Source: Chloroflexia bacterium (lineage in GTDB: Bacteria; Chloroflexota; Chloroflexia; Thermomicrobiales; JALYUS01). Taken from it: a stretch of 12,152 nt of DNA. Shown piece after piece: positions 1-6,690 of the stretch. Under the pieces are notes generated by a model. It was given only the letters and a program-made list of their open reading frames with translations, was not told the DNA's origin and made no database searches. The position numbers were made by a program, and so were the translations under genes. The stretch covers positions 1-12,152 of the forward strand of contig JAICJW010000100.1 in the NCBI GenBank assembly GCA_025928215.1. The letters run 5' to 3'. Position 1 is the first letter of the stretch. Each line of letters starts with the position of its first letter.

Positions 1-68
1 CCCCCGGCACCCGCCCGCCCGCATCGCGTTTGCCCCACCAAACCCCCCCCCCTCCAAACCTCCTCATT

Positions 69-118
69 CCCCCCCCCCTCCTGGCCGCCCACCCAATGGC
101 GCGGGGCCGGGGGTGAGG
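69..118. repeat. C/G-rich dispersed intergenic repeat, copy 1
   Basis: This segment follows the DAHP synthase stop codon and resembles the stretch at 7987-8036. Both begin with a C-run plus CTCC, have a GGCC core, and end in the identical GGGGCCGGGGGTGAGG (103-118 here, 8021-8036 in the other copy). The whole stretch 1-124 is very C-rich, with homopolymer runs near 43-52 and 69-78, and I see no gene in it. The match is by eye; a dispersed repeat family is an inference from two copies. Confidence 0.55.
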
Positions 119-124
119 CTCCCC

Positions 125-1147
125 CTACGCCAGCACCGGCATACGGATGGCGGCGTGTACGTGTCCCATGCCGTCCGCGATCTGGCGGAGGACTTCGGGG
201 AGAATCGCCTGCGGGCCGTCGCAGAGCGCCTGCGCCGGGTCGTGGTGGACTTCGACGATCAGGCCGTCCGCACCGGCGGCGATGGCGGCGAGCGACATCG
301 GCGCGACGAGCGCACGGCGGCCCGTGCCGTGCGACGGGTCCACGATCACCGGCAAATGCGTCAGGTCTTTGAGGAGCGGCACGGCGGTCAGATCGAGCGT
401 GAAGCGGACAATCGGATCGAAGCCGCGAATGCCCCGCTCGCAGAGCACGACATCCTCATTCCCCTCCGCCAGCACGTATTCCGCGCTCATCAGCCATTCC
501 TCAATCGTCGCGGAGAAGCCGCGCTTGAGAAGGACGGGCCGGCCGCTCCGCCCCGCCTTCCGCAGCAGCGGGAAGTTCGACATGTTGCGCGCGCCGATCT
601 GGAGCATGTCCGCGTACTCGGCGACGACCCCCACCTGATCCGGCTCCATCACTTCGGTGACGATGGGCAGGCCCGTCTCCTCGCGGGCGAGGGCGAGCAG
701 TTGCAGCCCCTCGACGCCGAGGCCCTGGAAGGAGTACGGCGAGGTGCGTGGTTTGTACGCGCCGCCCCGGAGCATCACCGCGCCCGCTTCCTTCGCTGCC
801 CACGCCGTCTTCAGCAGCGGCTCGCGCCCCTCGACGACACACGGCCCCGCGATCAAAATCGGCGTCTCGCCGCCAATGGCCACATTGCCGATCCGGACAA
901 TCGTGCGCGCCGGGTGGAACTCGCGCGAGGCGAGTTTGTACGGCTTCGAGATGCGGATCACCATCTCGACACCCGGCAGCCCCTGCACGCGGTCGAGCAA
1001 ATCCTGCGAGGGCGCGCCGCCGAGCACGCCGATGACATTCCGCTCCGTCCCCTCGATCACCCGGTAGCCATGCCCCGCCGCCGTAATCGTGCTCAGCACA
1101 TGCTCCAGCGCCCGCTCATCCGTCCCCGTCCGCATCTGTACAATCAT
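125..1147 (-). CDS. aroF: 3-deoxy-7-phosphoheptulonate (DAHP) synthase, AroF/Thermotoga type with N-terminal regulatory domain
   Basis: This enzyme condenses phosphoenolpyruvate and erythrose 4-phosphate to DAHP, the committed first step of the shikimate pathway, in the cytoplasm. The 340-residue product has a small ferredoxin-like/ACT-like domain (about 1-65), which in characterised relatives gives feedback inhibition by aromatic amino acids. The TIM barrel follows: GPCVVE (101-106, metal ligand Cys103), RGGAYKPRTSPYSFQG (127-142), LKRG (207-210), DPSHGTG (270-276) and EVHHDP (299-304). Length and motifs are normal for the family. The start at 1147 is chosen because AAGGAGGGG lies just upstream and the protein then begins MIVQMR, as expected; the longer reading frame extends into leader RNA. 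The gene is monocistronic here and is preceded by a probable aromatic amino-acid attenuator (1242-1400). I am very sure of the family and fairly sure of the start. Confidence 0.96.
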   Translation of the reverse strand: MIVQMRTGTDERALEHVLSTITAAGHGYRVIEGTERNVIGVLGGAPSQDLLDRVQGLPGVEMVIRISKPYKLASREFHPARTIVRIGNVAIGGETPILIAGPCVVEGREPLLKTAWAAKEAGAVMLRGGAYKPRTSPYSFQGLGVEGLQLLALAREETGLPIVTEVMEPDQVGVVAEYADMLQIGARNMSNFPLLRKAGRSGRPVLLKRGFSATIEEWLMSAEYVLAEGNEDVVLCERGIRGFDPIVRFTLDLTAVPLLKDLTHLPVIVDPSHGTGRRALVAPMSLAAIAAGADGLIVEVHHDPAQALCDGPQAILPEVLRQIADGMGHVHAAIRMPVLA

Positions 1148-1241
1148 CGGGTCCCCTCCTTGCCCTTGCGCTATACCTGGTATCGCACATGTCACCATCA
1201 GTTTCGCCCCTCGATTGCTTCCCCGCCGCGCGCCGACGCAC

Positions 1242-1270
1242 AAAAAAACAGCGGGCCACGTGTGCCGCTG
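1242..1270 (-). terminator. Intrinsic terminator in the aroF leader (attenuator)
   Basis: Read on the minus strand, CAGCGG (1270-1265) and CCGCTG (1254-1249) form a GC-rich 6-bp stem with a 10-nt loop, followed at once by seven T's (1248-1242). It lies downstream of the putative leader promoter and leader peptide and about 95 nt upstream of the aroF start. It would therefore stop aroF transcription unless read through. It could also serve as the distal terminator of the gene at 1500-2837. Confidence 0.75.
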
Positions 1271-1273
1271 CGT

Positions 1274-1347
1274 CCGCCGGTGCTGTCATCGCGTTCGGGT
1301 CAGGTTCGCTCGGTCAGCGCTTCCTCCCCGGCCGACAACACCGGCGG
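1274..1347 (-). promoter_or_regulatory. Long-range RNA helix in the aroF leader, candidate attenuator switch
   Basis: In the minus-strand transcript, 1347-1333 can pair with 1288-1274 over 15 positions: nine uninterrupted Watson-Crick pairs, a U-G wobble, four more pairs and a closing G-U. The upstream arm can instead fold locally as a hairpin (CCCCG.CCG at 1349-1342 with CGG.CCGGGG at 1334-1326, one bulge, 7-nt loop). The two folds exclude each other. The upstream arm overlaps the leader-peptide codons just after the aromatic run, so ribosome position would choose between them. The helix ends 3 nt short of the terminator stem, so how it controls that stem is not resolved by eye. Confidence 0.6.
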
Positions 1348-1386
1348 GGTAAAATAAAACGCATAAAACCAGTCGGGGCGAACCAT
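1300..1386 (-). CDS. Aromatic-rich leader peptide of aroF (28 aa)
   Basis: A short ORF in the aroF leader begins MVRPDWFYAFYF and ends at TGA 1302-1300. Seven consecutive codons (1371-1351) read Trp-Phe-Tyr-Ala-Phe-Tyr-Phe, six of them aromatic, directly in front of a gene for the first enzyme of aromatic amino-acid synthesis. All Phe codons are TTT and both Tyr codons are TAT, in contrast with the GC-ending codons common in neighbouring genes. It is followed by an intrinsic terminator and alternative RNA pairings. By analogy with trp and phe operon attenuation, ribosome stalling here when charged aromatic tRNAs are scarce would allow aroF expression. The start is uncertain: ATG 1386 has only a weak ribosome site, while GTG 1398 would sit at or near the predicted transcript 5' end (leaderless, 32 aa). 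The frame stays open upstream to 1503, but that part lies above the promoter. The peptide itself probably has no function beyond regulation. Confidence 0.72.
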   Translation of the reverse strand: MVRPDWFYAFYFTPPVLSAGEEALTERT

Positions 1387-1405
1387 CTGCTTTATCACGC
1401 TATGC

Positions 1406-1434
1406 ACCGTAGCAGACGCCGCAGGGAAAGTCAA
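1406..1434 (-). promoter_or_regulatory. Putative sigma-70 promoter for the aroF leader
   Basis: On the minus strand TTGACT (1434-1429) is separated by 17 nt from TACGGT (1411-1406), with a TGC extended -10 in front of it. The predicted start of transcription is about 1400-1398, giving a leader of about 250 nt before aroF. A CCCTT-N4-AAGGG inverted repeat (1436-1449) sits immediately upstream of the -35 box and could be an operator or chance. Confidence 0.6.
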
Positions 1435-1499
1435 TCCCTTGCGAAAGGGGCGAGCCGGCGCATTCATCGTCGCCTCATGCGGCCCTACGGGGATGGCGC

Positions 1500-2837
1500 T
1501 CACTGGCCGCCAGATGCCGAGGGAGGACGGCGATCGAATGCCCCGTTCGTAAATTGCCCCGCGTGTTCGACGGCCCGGGGCATCGTCTCATTCGCGGTCG
1601 TCGCGGCGAATGCGCCATTCGCAAATTGCCCCGCATGCCCGATCATCGCAAGGGTCGCGATACTCGGCGTTGTCGCGGCGTATGCCTGCAGGGTGACTGG
1701 CGCGGCGTCCGGGGCGGTGACCTGATAGGCGCCCATATCAATGGGGGCATCATTGGGCGCGGGCGTGCCATAGGGGCGCCAGCCAACGTAGGAAACCCAG
1801 TCTGTATACGTCGTGCGGACGACTCCGCCGCCGAGTGCGGAGAGCATCGTTCCGTCGCCGAGCGAGATACCGACATGACCATATGGGCTGGAACGCTGGT
1901 CGAAGAAGACGAGGCTCCCCGCCGGGGCCGGGCCGCGGTAGATCGGGCCGCTGAGCGCGTCGAGGATGGCGCTCCCATACCGTGTGTACGAGACGCCCGC
2001 CTCCGCGAGGACGTTATCGGCAAACATTTCGCACCATCCGACCCACGGCACGCCGTCCGGCCGATAGTATTCGCCGTAGTGGCGAAGCGCGGTGCGGGCG
2101 ATCACGGCGTTCCCGCCGACACCCGGATTGTCGAGTATCCGCAGGCCGGAAAGGTCCAGCGTCGGCCCCGGCGGTGGGGGTGGCGTGGCGGGGATATTCG
2201 TCGGCGCAACGAGCGGAGTAATGATGGGCGGCGATGAGGCGGACGCGGCCGGCGTCCGGGATGCCAGTGGGAGCGCCGATGGGGTAGGTGTGACCGGGGC
2301 CGACGTCGTTGTCGCGGTCGGTGGCGGCGTGATCGTCGGGGATGCATGAACCGTTGTCGCCGTACGTGACGGCGTCGCGGAGGGCGTCGGCGATGCGGTG
2401 GCGCGAGGCGTCGCGGTCGGTGTCGGCGTTGGCGGGGGAGTACTCGTGTGCGATGCCGTCGGTTTCACGGTCGGCGTTGGCGGAGGGGTATTCGTGCGTG
2501 TTGCGGTCGGTTCCACGATCGGTGTCGGCGACGGAGTACTCGTGTATGTTGCCGTCGGTGCCACAGTCGTCGCAGTGGCGGGGGGAGCGGTCACGGTTGG
2601 CACCGCCGACGCCACCTTGACCGTCGCGGTGGCGGGGGTCGCAGCGACCGCATGAGGCAGTGAACCGACGCAGGCGATCACCCCCGCGATGAAGAGCGGT
2701 GCGACCGCACGGCGGAATTTGGGCAGCAAATACGAGGACCGTTGAGAGTCCACTCGATTTATCGCTTGGAATGGCACCACATTCGTCCCCGACGTTTCCG
2801 CAAAAACCGTCCCCACCCCAACATTAACGTGTGACAC
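1500..2837 (-). CDS. Secreted NlpC/P60- or CHAP-like cysteine hydrolase with Thr/Pro-rich linker
   Basis: The 445-residue protein appears to be an exported peptidoglycan-type hydrolase. In order it has a short N-terminal stretch, a hydrophobic export segment (about 44-66, ending AVAA), a Thr/Pro-rich linker (about 68-225) and a papain-like domain (about 228-357). The domain shows WVGWCEMFADN with candidate nucleophile Cys269, then AGSLVFFD, and YGHVGISLGDG with candidate His321. The C-terminal tail (380-445) is Ala/Thr-rich and carries two copies of HAGQF-[AT]-NGAF at 401-410 and 425-434. The linker contains three 16-residue repeats. The GTG start at 2837 has no clear ribosome site and leaves about 40 residues before the hydrophobic segment, so a later start is possible. 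NlpC/P60 and CHAP cannot be told apart with certainty by eye. Its substrate is unknown; cell-wall peptide cleavage is inferred from the family. Confidence 0.8.
   Translation of the reverse strand: MSHVNVGVGTVFAETSGTNVVPFQAINRVDSQRSSYLLPKFRRAVAPLFIAGVIACVGSLPHAVAATPATATVKVASAVPTVTAPPATATTVAPTATYTSTPSPTPIVEPTATRTNTPPPTPTVKPTASHTSTPPPTPTPTATPRATASPTPSATPSRTATTVHASPTITPPPTATTTSAPVTPTPSALPLASRTPAASASSPPIITPLVAPTNIPATPPPPPGPTLDLSGLRILDNPGVGGNAVIARTALRHYGEYYRPDGVPWVGWCEMFADNVLAEAGVSYTRYGSAILDALSGPIYRGPAPAGSLVFFDQRSSPYGHVGISLGDGTMLSALGGGVVRTTYTDWVSYVGWRPYGTPAPNDAPIDMGAYQVTAPDAAPVTLQAYAATTPSIATLAMIGHAGQFANGAFAATTANETMPRAVEHAGQFTNGAFDRRPPSASGGQ
2412..2555 (-). repeat. Three tandem 48-bp (16-aa) Thr/Pro repeats in the hydrolase linker
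   Basis: Residues 95-110, 111-126 and 127-142 follow one pattern, TA-x-x-T-[SN]-T-P-[SP]-P-T-P-x-[VT]-x-P, for example TATRTNTPPPTPTVKP. The in-frame 48-bp periodicity suggests linker growth by slippage or unequal exchange. Such linkers usually hold a catalytic domain away from the membrane. Confidence 0.75.
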
Positions 2838-2877
2838 ATGCCATACGTTACGTCAATACGAGGGATCTGTCGAGCAA

Positions 2878-2905
2878 TTGTGAGAAAAGTGTTCGTACAT
2901 ACGGT
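2878..2905 (+). promoter_or_regulatory. Putative promoter for the AI-2E-family permease
   Basis: TTGTGA (2878-2883), a 16-nt spacer and TACGGT (2900-2905) face the gene starting at 2971 and would give a leader of about 60 nt. The -10 sequence TACGGTGC is identical to that proposed for the aroF leader. The rest of the divergent gap 2838-2970 shows no other clear signal. Confidence 0.45.
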
Positions 2906-2970
2906 GCGGCAACGCACACGATTCGCCCCCGTACAGTACAATGCCTCCACGAGAGACAGGAGGAAACCGC

Positions 2971-4059
2971 ATGGTGACGATTCATCTCCGGCTCCGAACG
3001 CTGATCGTTTTCGCGCTTGTCGTGCTGGCGGCCTACGTCATCTGGACGGTTCTCTTTGACGTCGTACTGCTCCTGCTGGTCAGCGCCATCTTCCTCGCCG
3101 CGCTCGAACCAATCGTCGAGCGGATCGAGCGCTCCGGCCTGCCGCGCGGCGTCGCCGTCCTGACCCTCATGCTAATCATCGCTTCCGCCGTCGCGCTCGT
3201 CGGGTTCCTTGTCGTCCCCGCACTGTTTACGCAGATCACGGACCTCGTCTCCAATCTGCCGAACATGGTGGATCGGCTGCGGACCCTGCTGCAACAACGC
3301 GGGTTCGGCGATCAGTTCAACAGCCAGTTGGATCAGTTCAAGGTGCCGGGCAACCTCACCCGCCATGTCCTCGGCGCGAGTACGGCGGCGCTCAGTTTCC
3401 TCGTCGCTGCGCTGACCGTCGTGATCGTCACGACCTATCTGATCCTCGATGCCCGCCGCATGGATCAGCTACTCTATGACAAACTGCCGCGCAAATATCA
3501 TCATCACGCGCGCTACATGCTCGCCACGCTTCAGGAAGTGGTTGGCGGCTACATCCGGGGGCAGGTGCTGACCTCCGCGATTATCACCGGCTTTGCGCTC
3601 GTGCTGCTGCTCGTGCTGCGCGTCCCAAATCCGCTTCCGCTCGCGCTGATCGCCGGCGTGGGCGATGTCATCCCGGTGATCGGTGTCGTCGTGATCGTCG
3701 CGCCACTGTCGCTGGCCGCGCTGACTGTTTCCGTGCAGGCGAGTATCATCGTCGCGGTTGCGATGGTCGTCTATGTCTGGGTGGAGAACAACATTCTCGT
3801 GCCGCGCATCTATAGCGAGACGCTCTCGCTCCCGCCGCTGGTGATCTTCCTGTCACTGATCGTCGGGGGCAAGTTGCTCGGCTTCGCGGGCGCGCTCCTC
3901 TCGCTGCCGCTCGCCGCCGCGCTCCGCGTTGCCATCGCTTATGCCTGGGATATTCACACCGGGCGCGTCCCGCTGGAGATTGAGGAGGAAGAGGATCCCG
4001 AATCACTCGCGCAGGCCGATACGCACGCGGACCGCACCATCGCCTCGACGGTTGCGTGA
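2971..4059 (+). CDS. AI-2E family (UPF0118/PF01594) membrane transporter
   Basis: The 362-residue product is an integral membrane protein of the AI-2E transporter superfamily. Members include the E. coli autoinducer-2 exporter TqsA and Na+/H+ antiporters, so the substrate cannot be assigned. It begins with two adjacent hydrophobic segments (about residues 12-50) and a third at about 60-85. A soluble amphipathic stretch with short helices (about 90-150) follows, and then a C-terminal block of several membrane segments with the family's typical IAGVGDVIPVIG and YVWVENNILVPRIYS sequences. The C-terminus is acidic (EIEEEEDPES). The start is set at 2971 because AGGAGG lies seven bases upstream; an in-frame ATG at 2941 lacks such a site. 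The gene is divergent from the wall hydrolase, and nothing nearby indicates quorum sensing. Confidence 0.93.
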   Translation: MVTIHLRLRTLIVFALVVLAAYVIWTVLFDVVLLLLVSAIFLAALEPIVERIERSGLPRGVAVLTLMLIIASAVALVGFLVVPALFTQITDLVSNLPNMVDRLRTLLQQRGFGDQFNSQLDQFKVPGNLTRHVLGASTAALSFLVAALTVVIVTTYLILDARRMDQLLYDKLPRKYHHHARYMLATLQEVVGGYIRGQVLTSAIITGFALVLLLVLRVPNPLPLALIAGVGDVIPVIGVVVIVAPLSLAALTVSVQASIIVAVAMVVYVWVENNILVPRIYSETLSLPPLVIFLSLIVGGKLLGFAGALLSLPLAAALRVAIAYAWDIHTGRVPLEIEEEEDPESLAQADTHADRTIASTVA

Positions 4060-4196
4060 GCACTGCGTTCAGAACGGGCCAATACATGAACCGCCGAGGG
4101 AAACAGAGGGAACGCGATGAGACAGCGCAATCTTTTTTCTCTGCCCGGCGTCCTGGCGGTTTGAAATGTGTACGCATCCATGAGGGAGGGATGTTC

Positions 4197-5198
4197 ATGA
4201 GCGAGCGGTGGACGGATGTGCGGGTGGCGGTGGTGCAGGCAGCGCCGGTCGTAATGGAGCGGGAGGCGACGATTGAGAAGGTCGCCCAACTGACGCGGGA
4301 GGCGGCGGCGAATGGCGCGCGACTCGTCCTCTTTCCGGAGGCGTTCGTGCCTGCCTATCCACGCGGGCTGAGTTTCGGCGTCGTGGTCGGCGGGCGCACC
4401 GACGCCGGGCGGCGCACCTGGGCGCGCTACAACGCGAACGCCATCGAGGTACCGAGCGCAGCGACCGACGCGCTGGGCCGCGCGGCGCGGGAATCAGGCG
4501 TCTATCTCGCCATTGGCGTGATCGAGCGGGACCGTGTGAGCGGCGGCACGCTCTACTGCACGCTCCTCACCTTCGGGCCGGATGGGCGACTCCTGGGCAA
4601 ACACCGCAAACTGAAGCCGACCGCCGGGGAGCGCCTGATCTGGGGCGAGGGAGATGGCAGCACGCTGCCCGTCTTCGATACCGAGATTGGCAAGATCGGC
4701 GGGCTGATCTGCTGGGAGAACTACATGCCGCTCGCCCGGATGGCGATGTATCGCAAGGGCGTCGAACTCTACCTCGCGCCGACGGCGGACGCGCGGGAGA
4801 CCTGGCAGGCGACATTGCAGCATATCGCGCTCGAAGGGCGCTGTTTCGTCCTCGGCTGCAACCAGTACGTCACGAAGGCAATGTACCCCGCCGATCTGGA
4901 AGGGTTGGAAGACCTCGCGGATGCGCCCGACGAACTCTGCCGGGGCGGCAGCGCGATCATCTCGCCGCTCGGCGCGTATCTCGCGGGGCCGCTCTACGGC
5001 GCGGAAGGCATTCTCTACGCCGATCTGTCGAGCAGCGCGATTGCCGAGGGAAAGTTCGACTTCGATGTGATCGGCCATTACGCCCGCAACGACATCTTTT
5101 CCTTTGCCGTCAATGAAGCGCCGCAAACGAGCGCGACCGACATCCGGGACGCCGAGGCAGTGCGCGATGTACAGGAGGAAACCCTCCACCTCCGCTGA
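4197..5198 (+). CDS. Nitrilase (carbon-nitrogen hydrolase superfamily, nitrilase branch)
   Basis: This 333-residue cytoplasmic enzyme probably hydrolyses an organic nitrile (or cyanide) to the carboxylic acid and ammonia. The catalytic triad is intact: Glu48 in LFPEAF, Lys138 in GKHRKLKPT and Cys172 in GLICWENYM. The PAYPRG and ERLIWGEGDGS segments are typical of the true nitrilase branch rather than amidases or NAD synthetase domains. Length is normal. The start at 4197 is preceded by GAGGGAGGG at good spacing; upstream in-frame ATGs lack one, and the extra N-terminus would not match the family. The gap 4060-4196 shows no convincing promoter or terminator. Substrate (aliphatic, aryl or cyanide) cannot be read from the sequence. 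Family assignment is firm. Confidence 0.93.
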   Translation: MSERWTDVRVAVVQAAPVVMEREATIEKVAQLTREAAANGARLVLFPEAFVPAYPRGLSFGVVVGGRTDAGRRTWARYNANAIEVPSAATDALGRAARESGVYLAIGVIERDRVSGGTLYCTLLTFGPDGRLLGKHRKLKPTAGERLIWGEGDGSTLPVFDTEIGKIGGLICWENYMPLARMAMYRKGVELYLAPTADARETWQATLQHIALEGRCFVLGCNQYVTKAMYPADLEGLEDLADAPDELCRGGSAIISPLGAYLAGPLYGAEGILYADLSSSAIAEGKFDFDVIGHYARNDIFSFAVNEAPQTSATDIRDAEAVRDVQEETLHLR

Positions 5199-5246
5199 TC
5201 GCGGCAAATGCGTATCGAGTCCGCAGCCGGTACGCCGTCACCTCTG

Positions 5247-5265
5247 CCCGCACACGTGGTGCGGG
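5247..5265 (+). other. Short stem-loop before the GNAT gene
   Basis: CCCGCAC (5247-5253) and GTGCGGG (5259-5265) form a perfect 7-bp stem with a 5-nt loop, six bases before the AGGAG ribosome site of the next gene. It lacks a U-tract in either direction, so it is not a clear terminator. It could modulate readthrough or translation between the nitrilase and acetyltransferase genes. Confidence 0.4.
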
Positions 5266-5281
5266 TAAAAAGGAGTGAGGG

Positions 5282-5908
5282 ATGCACGTCTTTCTGGAAA
5301 CCGAACGATTATGGTTGCGCCGGTTCACCGAGGCCGATGTGGACAACCTCTTCGACCTCGACAGCGACCCCGATGTCATGCACTTCATCACCGGCGGCAG
5401 AACGACACCCCGCGCGGTGATCCAAGATGACATCCTGCCCGCGTTCCTCCGCTACTACGAGCGCTTCGCGGGATATGGCTTCTGGGCGGCCGTTGAGAAG
5501 TCCAGCGGCGAATTTCTCGGCTGGTTCCACTTCCGGCCACCGGACGGCGCCAGTGCCGACGAAGCCGAACTCGGCTACCGGCTGCGGAAATCAGCGTGGG
5601 GCAAGGGGTACGGCACCGAGGGATCGCGCGCACTGATCCGCACGGGCTTCACCGCGTATGGCGTGCGGCGCGTGGTCGCCTCGGCAATGGCGGTCAACAC
5701 CGCCTCCCGACGGGTGATGGAGAAGGCGGGCCTGACGCTGATCCGGACCTTCCGCCAGGACTGGCCGGATGCCATCGAGGGGGCGGAGCACGGGGATGTT
5801 GAGTACGCGCTTGAAAAAGCCGACTGGGAGCGGCAGGAAGCAGTAGCGCATCGCGAATCAGGCAGGCTCGCGGGCGCTTCTCATGCGGAGTGGAGGGGGC
5901 AGGGATGA
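5282..5908 (+). CDS. GNAT-family N-acetyltransferase (RimJ/RimL-like)
   Basis: This 208-residue protein belongs to the Acetyltransf_3 (RimJ/RimL-like) group, which transfers acetyl from acetyl-CoA to an amine on a protein or small molecule. It opens with the typical ETERLWLRRFTEADVDNLFDL and has the mid-domain ELGYRLRKSAWGKGYGTEG, whose GKGYGT loop binds the acetyl-CoA pyrophosphate. VNTASRRVMEKAGL (138-151) is the usual late helix. The domain ends near residue 180; the last 28 or so residues are a polar tail. The start has AAGGAG upstream. The stop overlaps the ATG of the following broken hydrolase gene (ATGA at 5905-5908), so the two were probably translated together. The acceptor substrate is unknown. 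Confidence 0.9.
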   Translation: MHVFLETERLWLRRFTEADVDNLFDLDSDPDVMHFITGGRTTPRAVIQDDILPAFLRYYERFAGYGFWAAVEKSSGEFLGWFHFRPPDGASADEAELGYRLRKSAWGKGYGTEGSRALIRTGFTAYGVRRVVASAMAVNTASRRVMEKAGLTLIRTFRQDWPDAIEGAEHGDVEYALEKADWERQEAVAHRESGRLAGASHAEWRGQG

Positions 5909-6527
5909 GCACCGGAGGATTGTCCTCGGCGCGGCTCGGCCACATGCACGACGTGATGGCCGGGTATGTCGAGCGCGGCGACGTACCCGGCATCGTCACG
6001 CTCATCAGCAGACGCGGTGAAGCGAGAGATTCGCGACCAGTTACGGGACCAATTCCACCACCGGGGCGTCCGCGGTCCTTGACGAGGCGACGGGCGGACA
6101 ATGGAACCACCCGCCCGCCTTTCCGTCCGGTGCCGGGGGGCTGGTCTCGACCGTAGACGACTATCTCGCCTTCGGCCAGATGATGCTGAACAAGGGAACG
6201 CACGGACGCGAGCGCATCCTCTCGCGGCCTTCGGTCGAGGTCATGACCACCGACCAGCTGACACCCGCGCAGAGGGCAGCAACCGGCATTCTCCTCGGTG
6301 ACAATCGCGGCTGGGGCTTCGGCATGTCCGTGATTATCCGGCGCGACGATCTCTCGGCAACACCCGGGCGATTCGGCTGGGAGGGCGGCCTCGGTACGGC
6401 CTGGGCATCGGACCCCGCGGAGGAGATGGTGGCGATCCTGATGACCCAGCGTGCCATGGATTCCCCCAGCGCTCCGGCGCTCTATAGCGATTTCTGGACG
6501 TTGGCCTATCAGGCGATTGACGATTGA
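5905..6527 (+). pseudogene. Serine hydrolase (class C beta-lactamase-like), broken by internal deletion and frameshift
   Basis: The 5' part (5905 to about 6020) encodes a typical N-terminus, LGHMHDVMAGYVERGDVPGIVTLISRRGE. The 3' part (about 6021-6527), in another frame, encodes the C-terminal half with PAFPSGAGGLVSTVDDYLAF, ERILSRPSVEVMTTDQLTP and GWGFGM. The frame of the second part is closed by a TGA at 6018-6020, so the break lies close to 6020. The two parts total about 208 residues against roughly 400 in intact relatives, so about 190 residues are missing. The gap removes the region carrying the catalytic SxxK and YxN motifs. The product cannot be an active esterase or penicillin-binding-like enzyme. 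The start overlaps the GNAT stop (ATGA), the relic of an operon. An assembly or sequencing deletion is the main alternative. Confidence 0.82.
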
Positions 6528-6581
6528 GGCAGCGCCTGGCGCAAGGATCGGGGTGCGGGAGAGCGATTTTTATCGTCGGCG

Positions 6582-6611
6582 TTTGCAGCGCTCGTTGACC
6601 GCCGGTATCAT
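6582..6611 (+). promoter_or_regulatory. Weak candidate promoter for the Asp-box protein
   Basis: TTTGCA (6582-6587), an 18-nt spacer and TATCAT (6606-6611) lie about 80 nt before the start at 6691. The -10 box matches that of the promoter at 11154-11182, but the -35 box is poor. A TTGACC at 6595-6600 has no partner at proper spacing. Confidence 0.3.
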
Positions 6612-6690
6612 CATTGTCACTACGTCCCCATTGCCTACATTCGCGTCGGGCTGACCGCCATCGCGCACCCGTTCGGGAAAGGAGCATCCG

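Noticed and set aside
1173..1183. ATACCTGGTAT palindrome in the aroF leader as an operator
   Set aside because: It is an 11-bp palindrome without a second copy or a known matching regulator; chance cannot be excluded.
113..1357. Long plus-strand open frame opposite aroF
   Set aside because: It is Arg/His/Asp-rich with no family resemblance and is antisense to a gene with clear DAHP synthase motifs; such frames are common shadows in GC-rich DNA.
1148..1400. T-box riboswitch as an alternative explanation for the aroF leader
   Set aside because: No AGGGTGGNACCGCG-type T-box sequence is seen before the terminator, while a translatable aromatic codon run is present.
1387..1503. Upstream extension of the leader-peptide frame to a 67-residue protein starting at 1503
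   Set aside because: The added part overlaps the promoter and the neighbouring gene's stop, has no strong ribosome site and shows no recognisable composition. The regulatory signal is confined to the aromatic run.
2412..2555. CRISPR-like array in the repetitive part of the wall hydrolase
   Set aside because: The repeats are imperfect, in frame and encode a Thr/Pro linker; no spacer structure is present.
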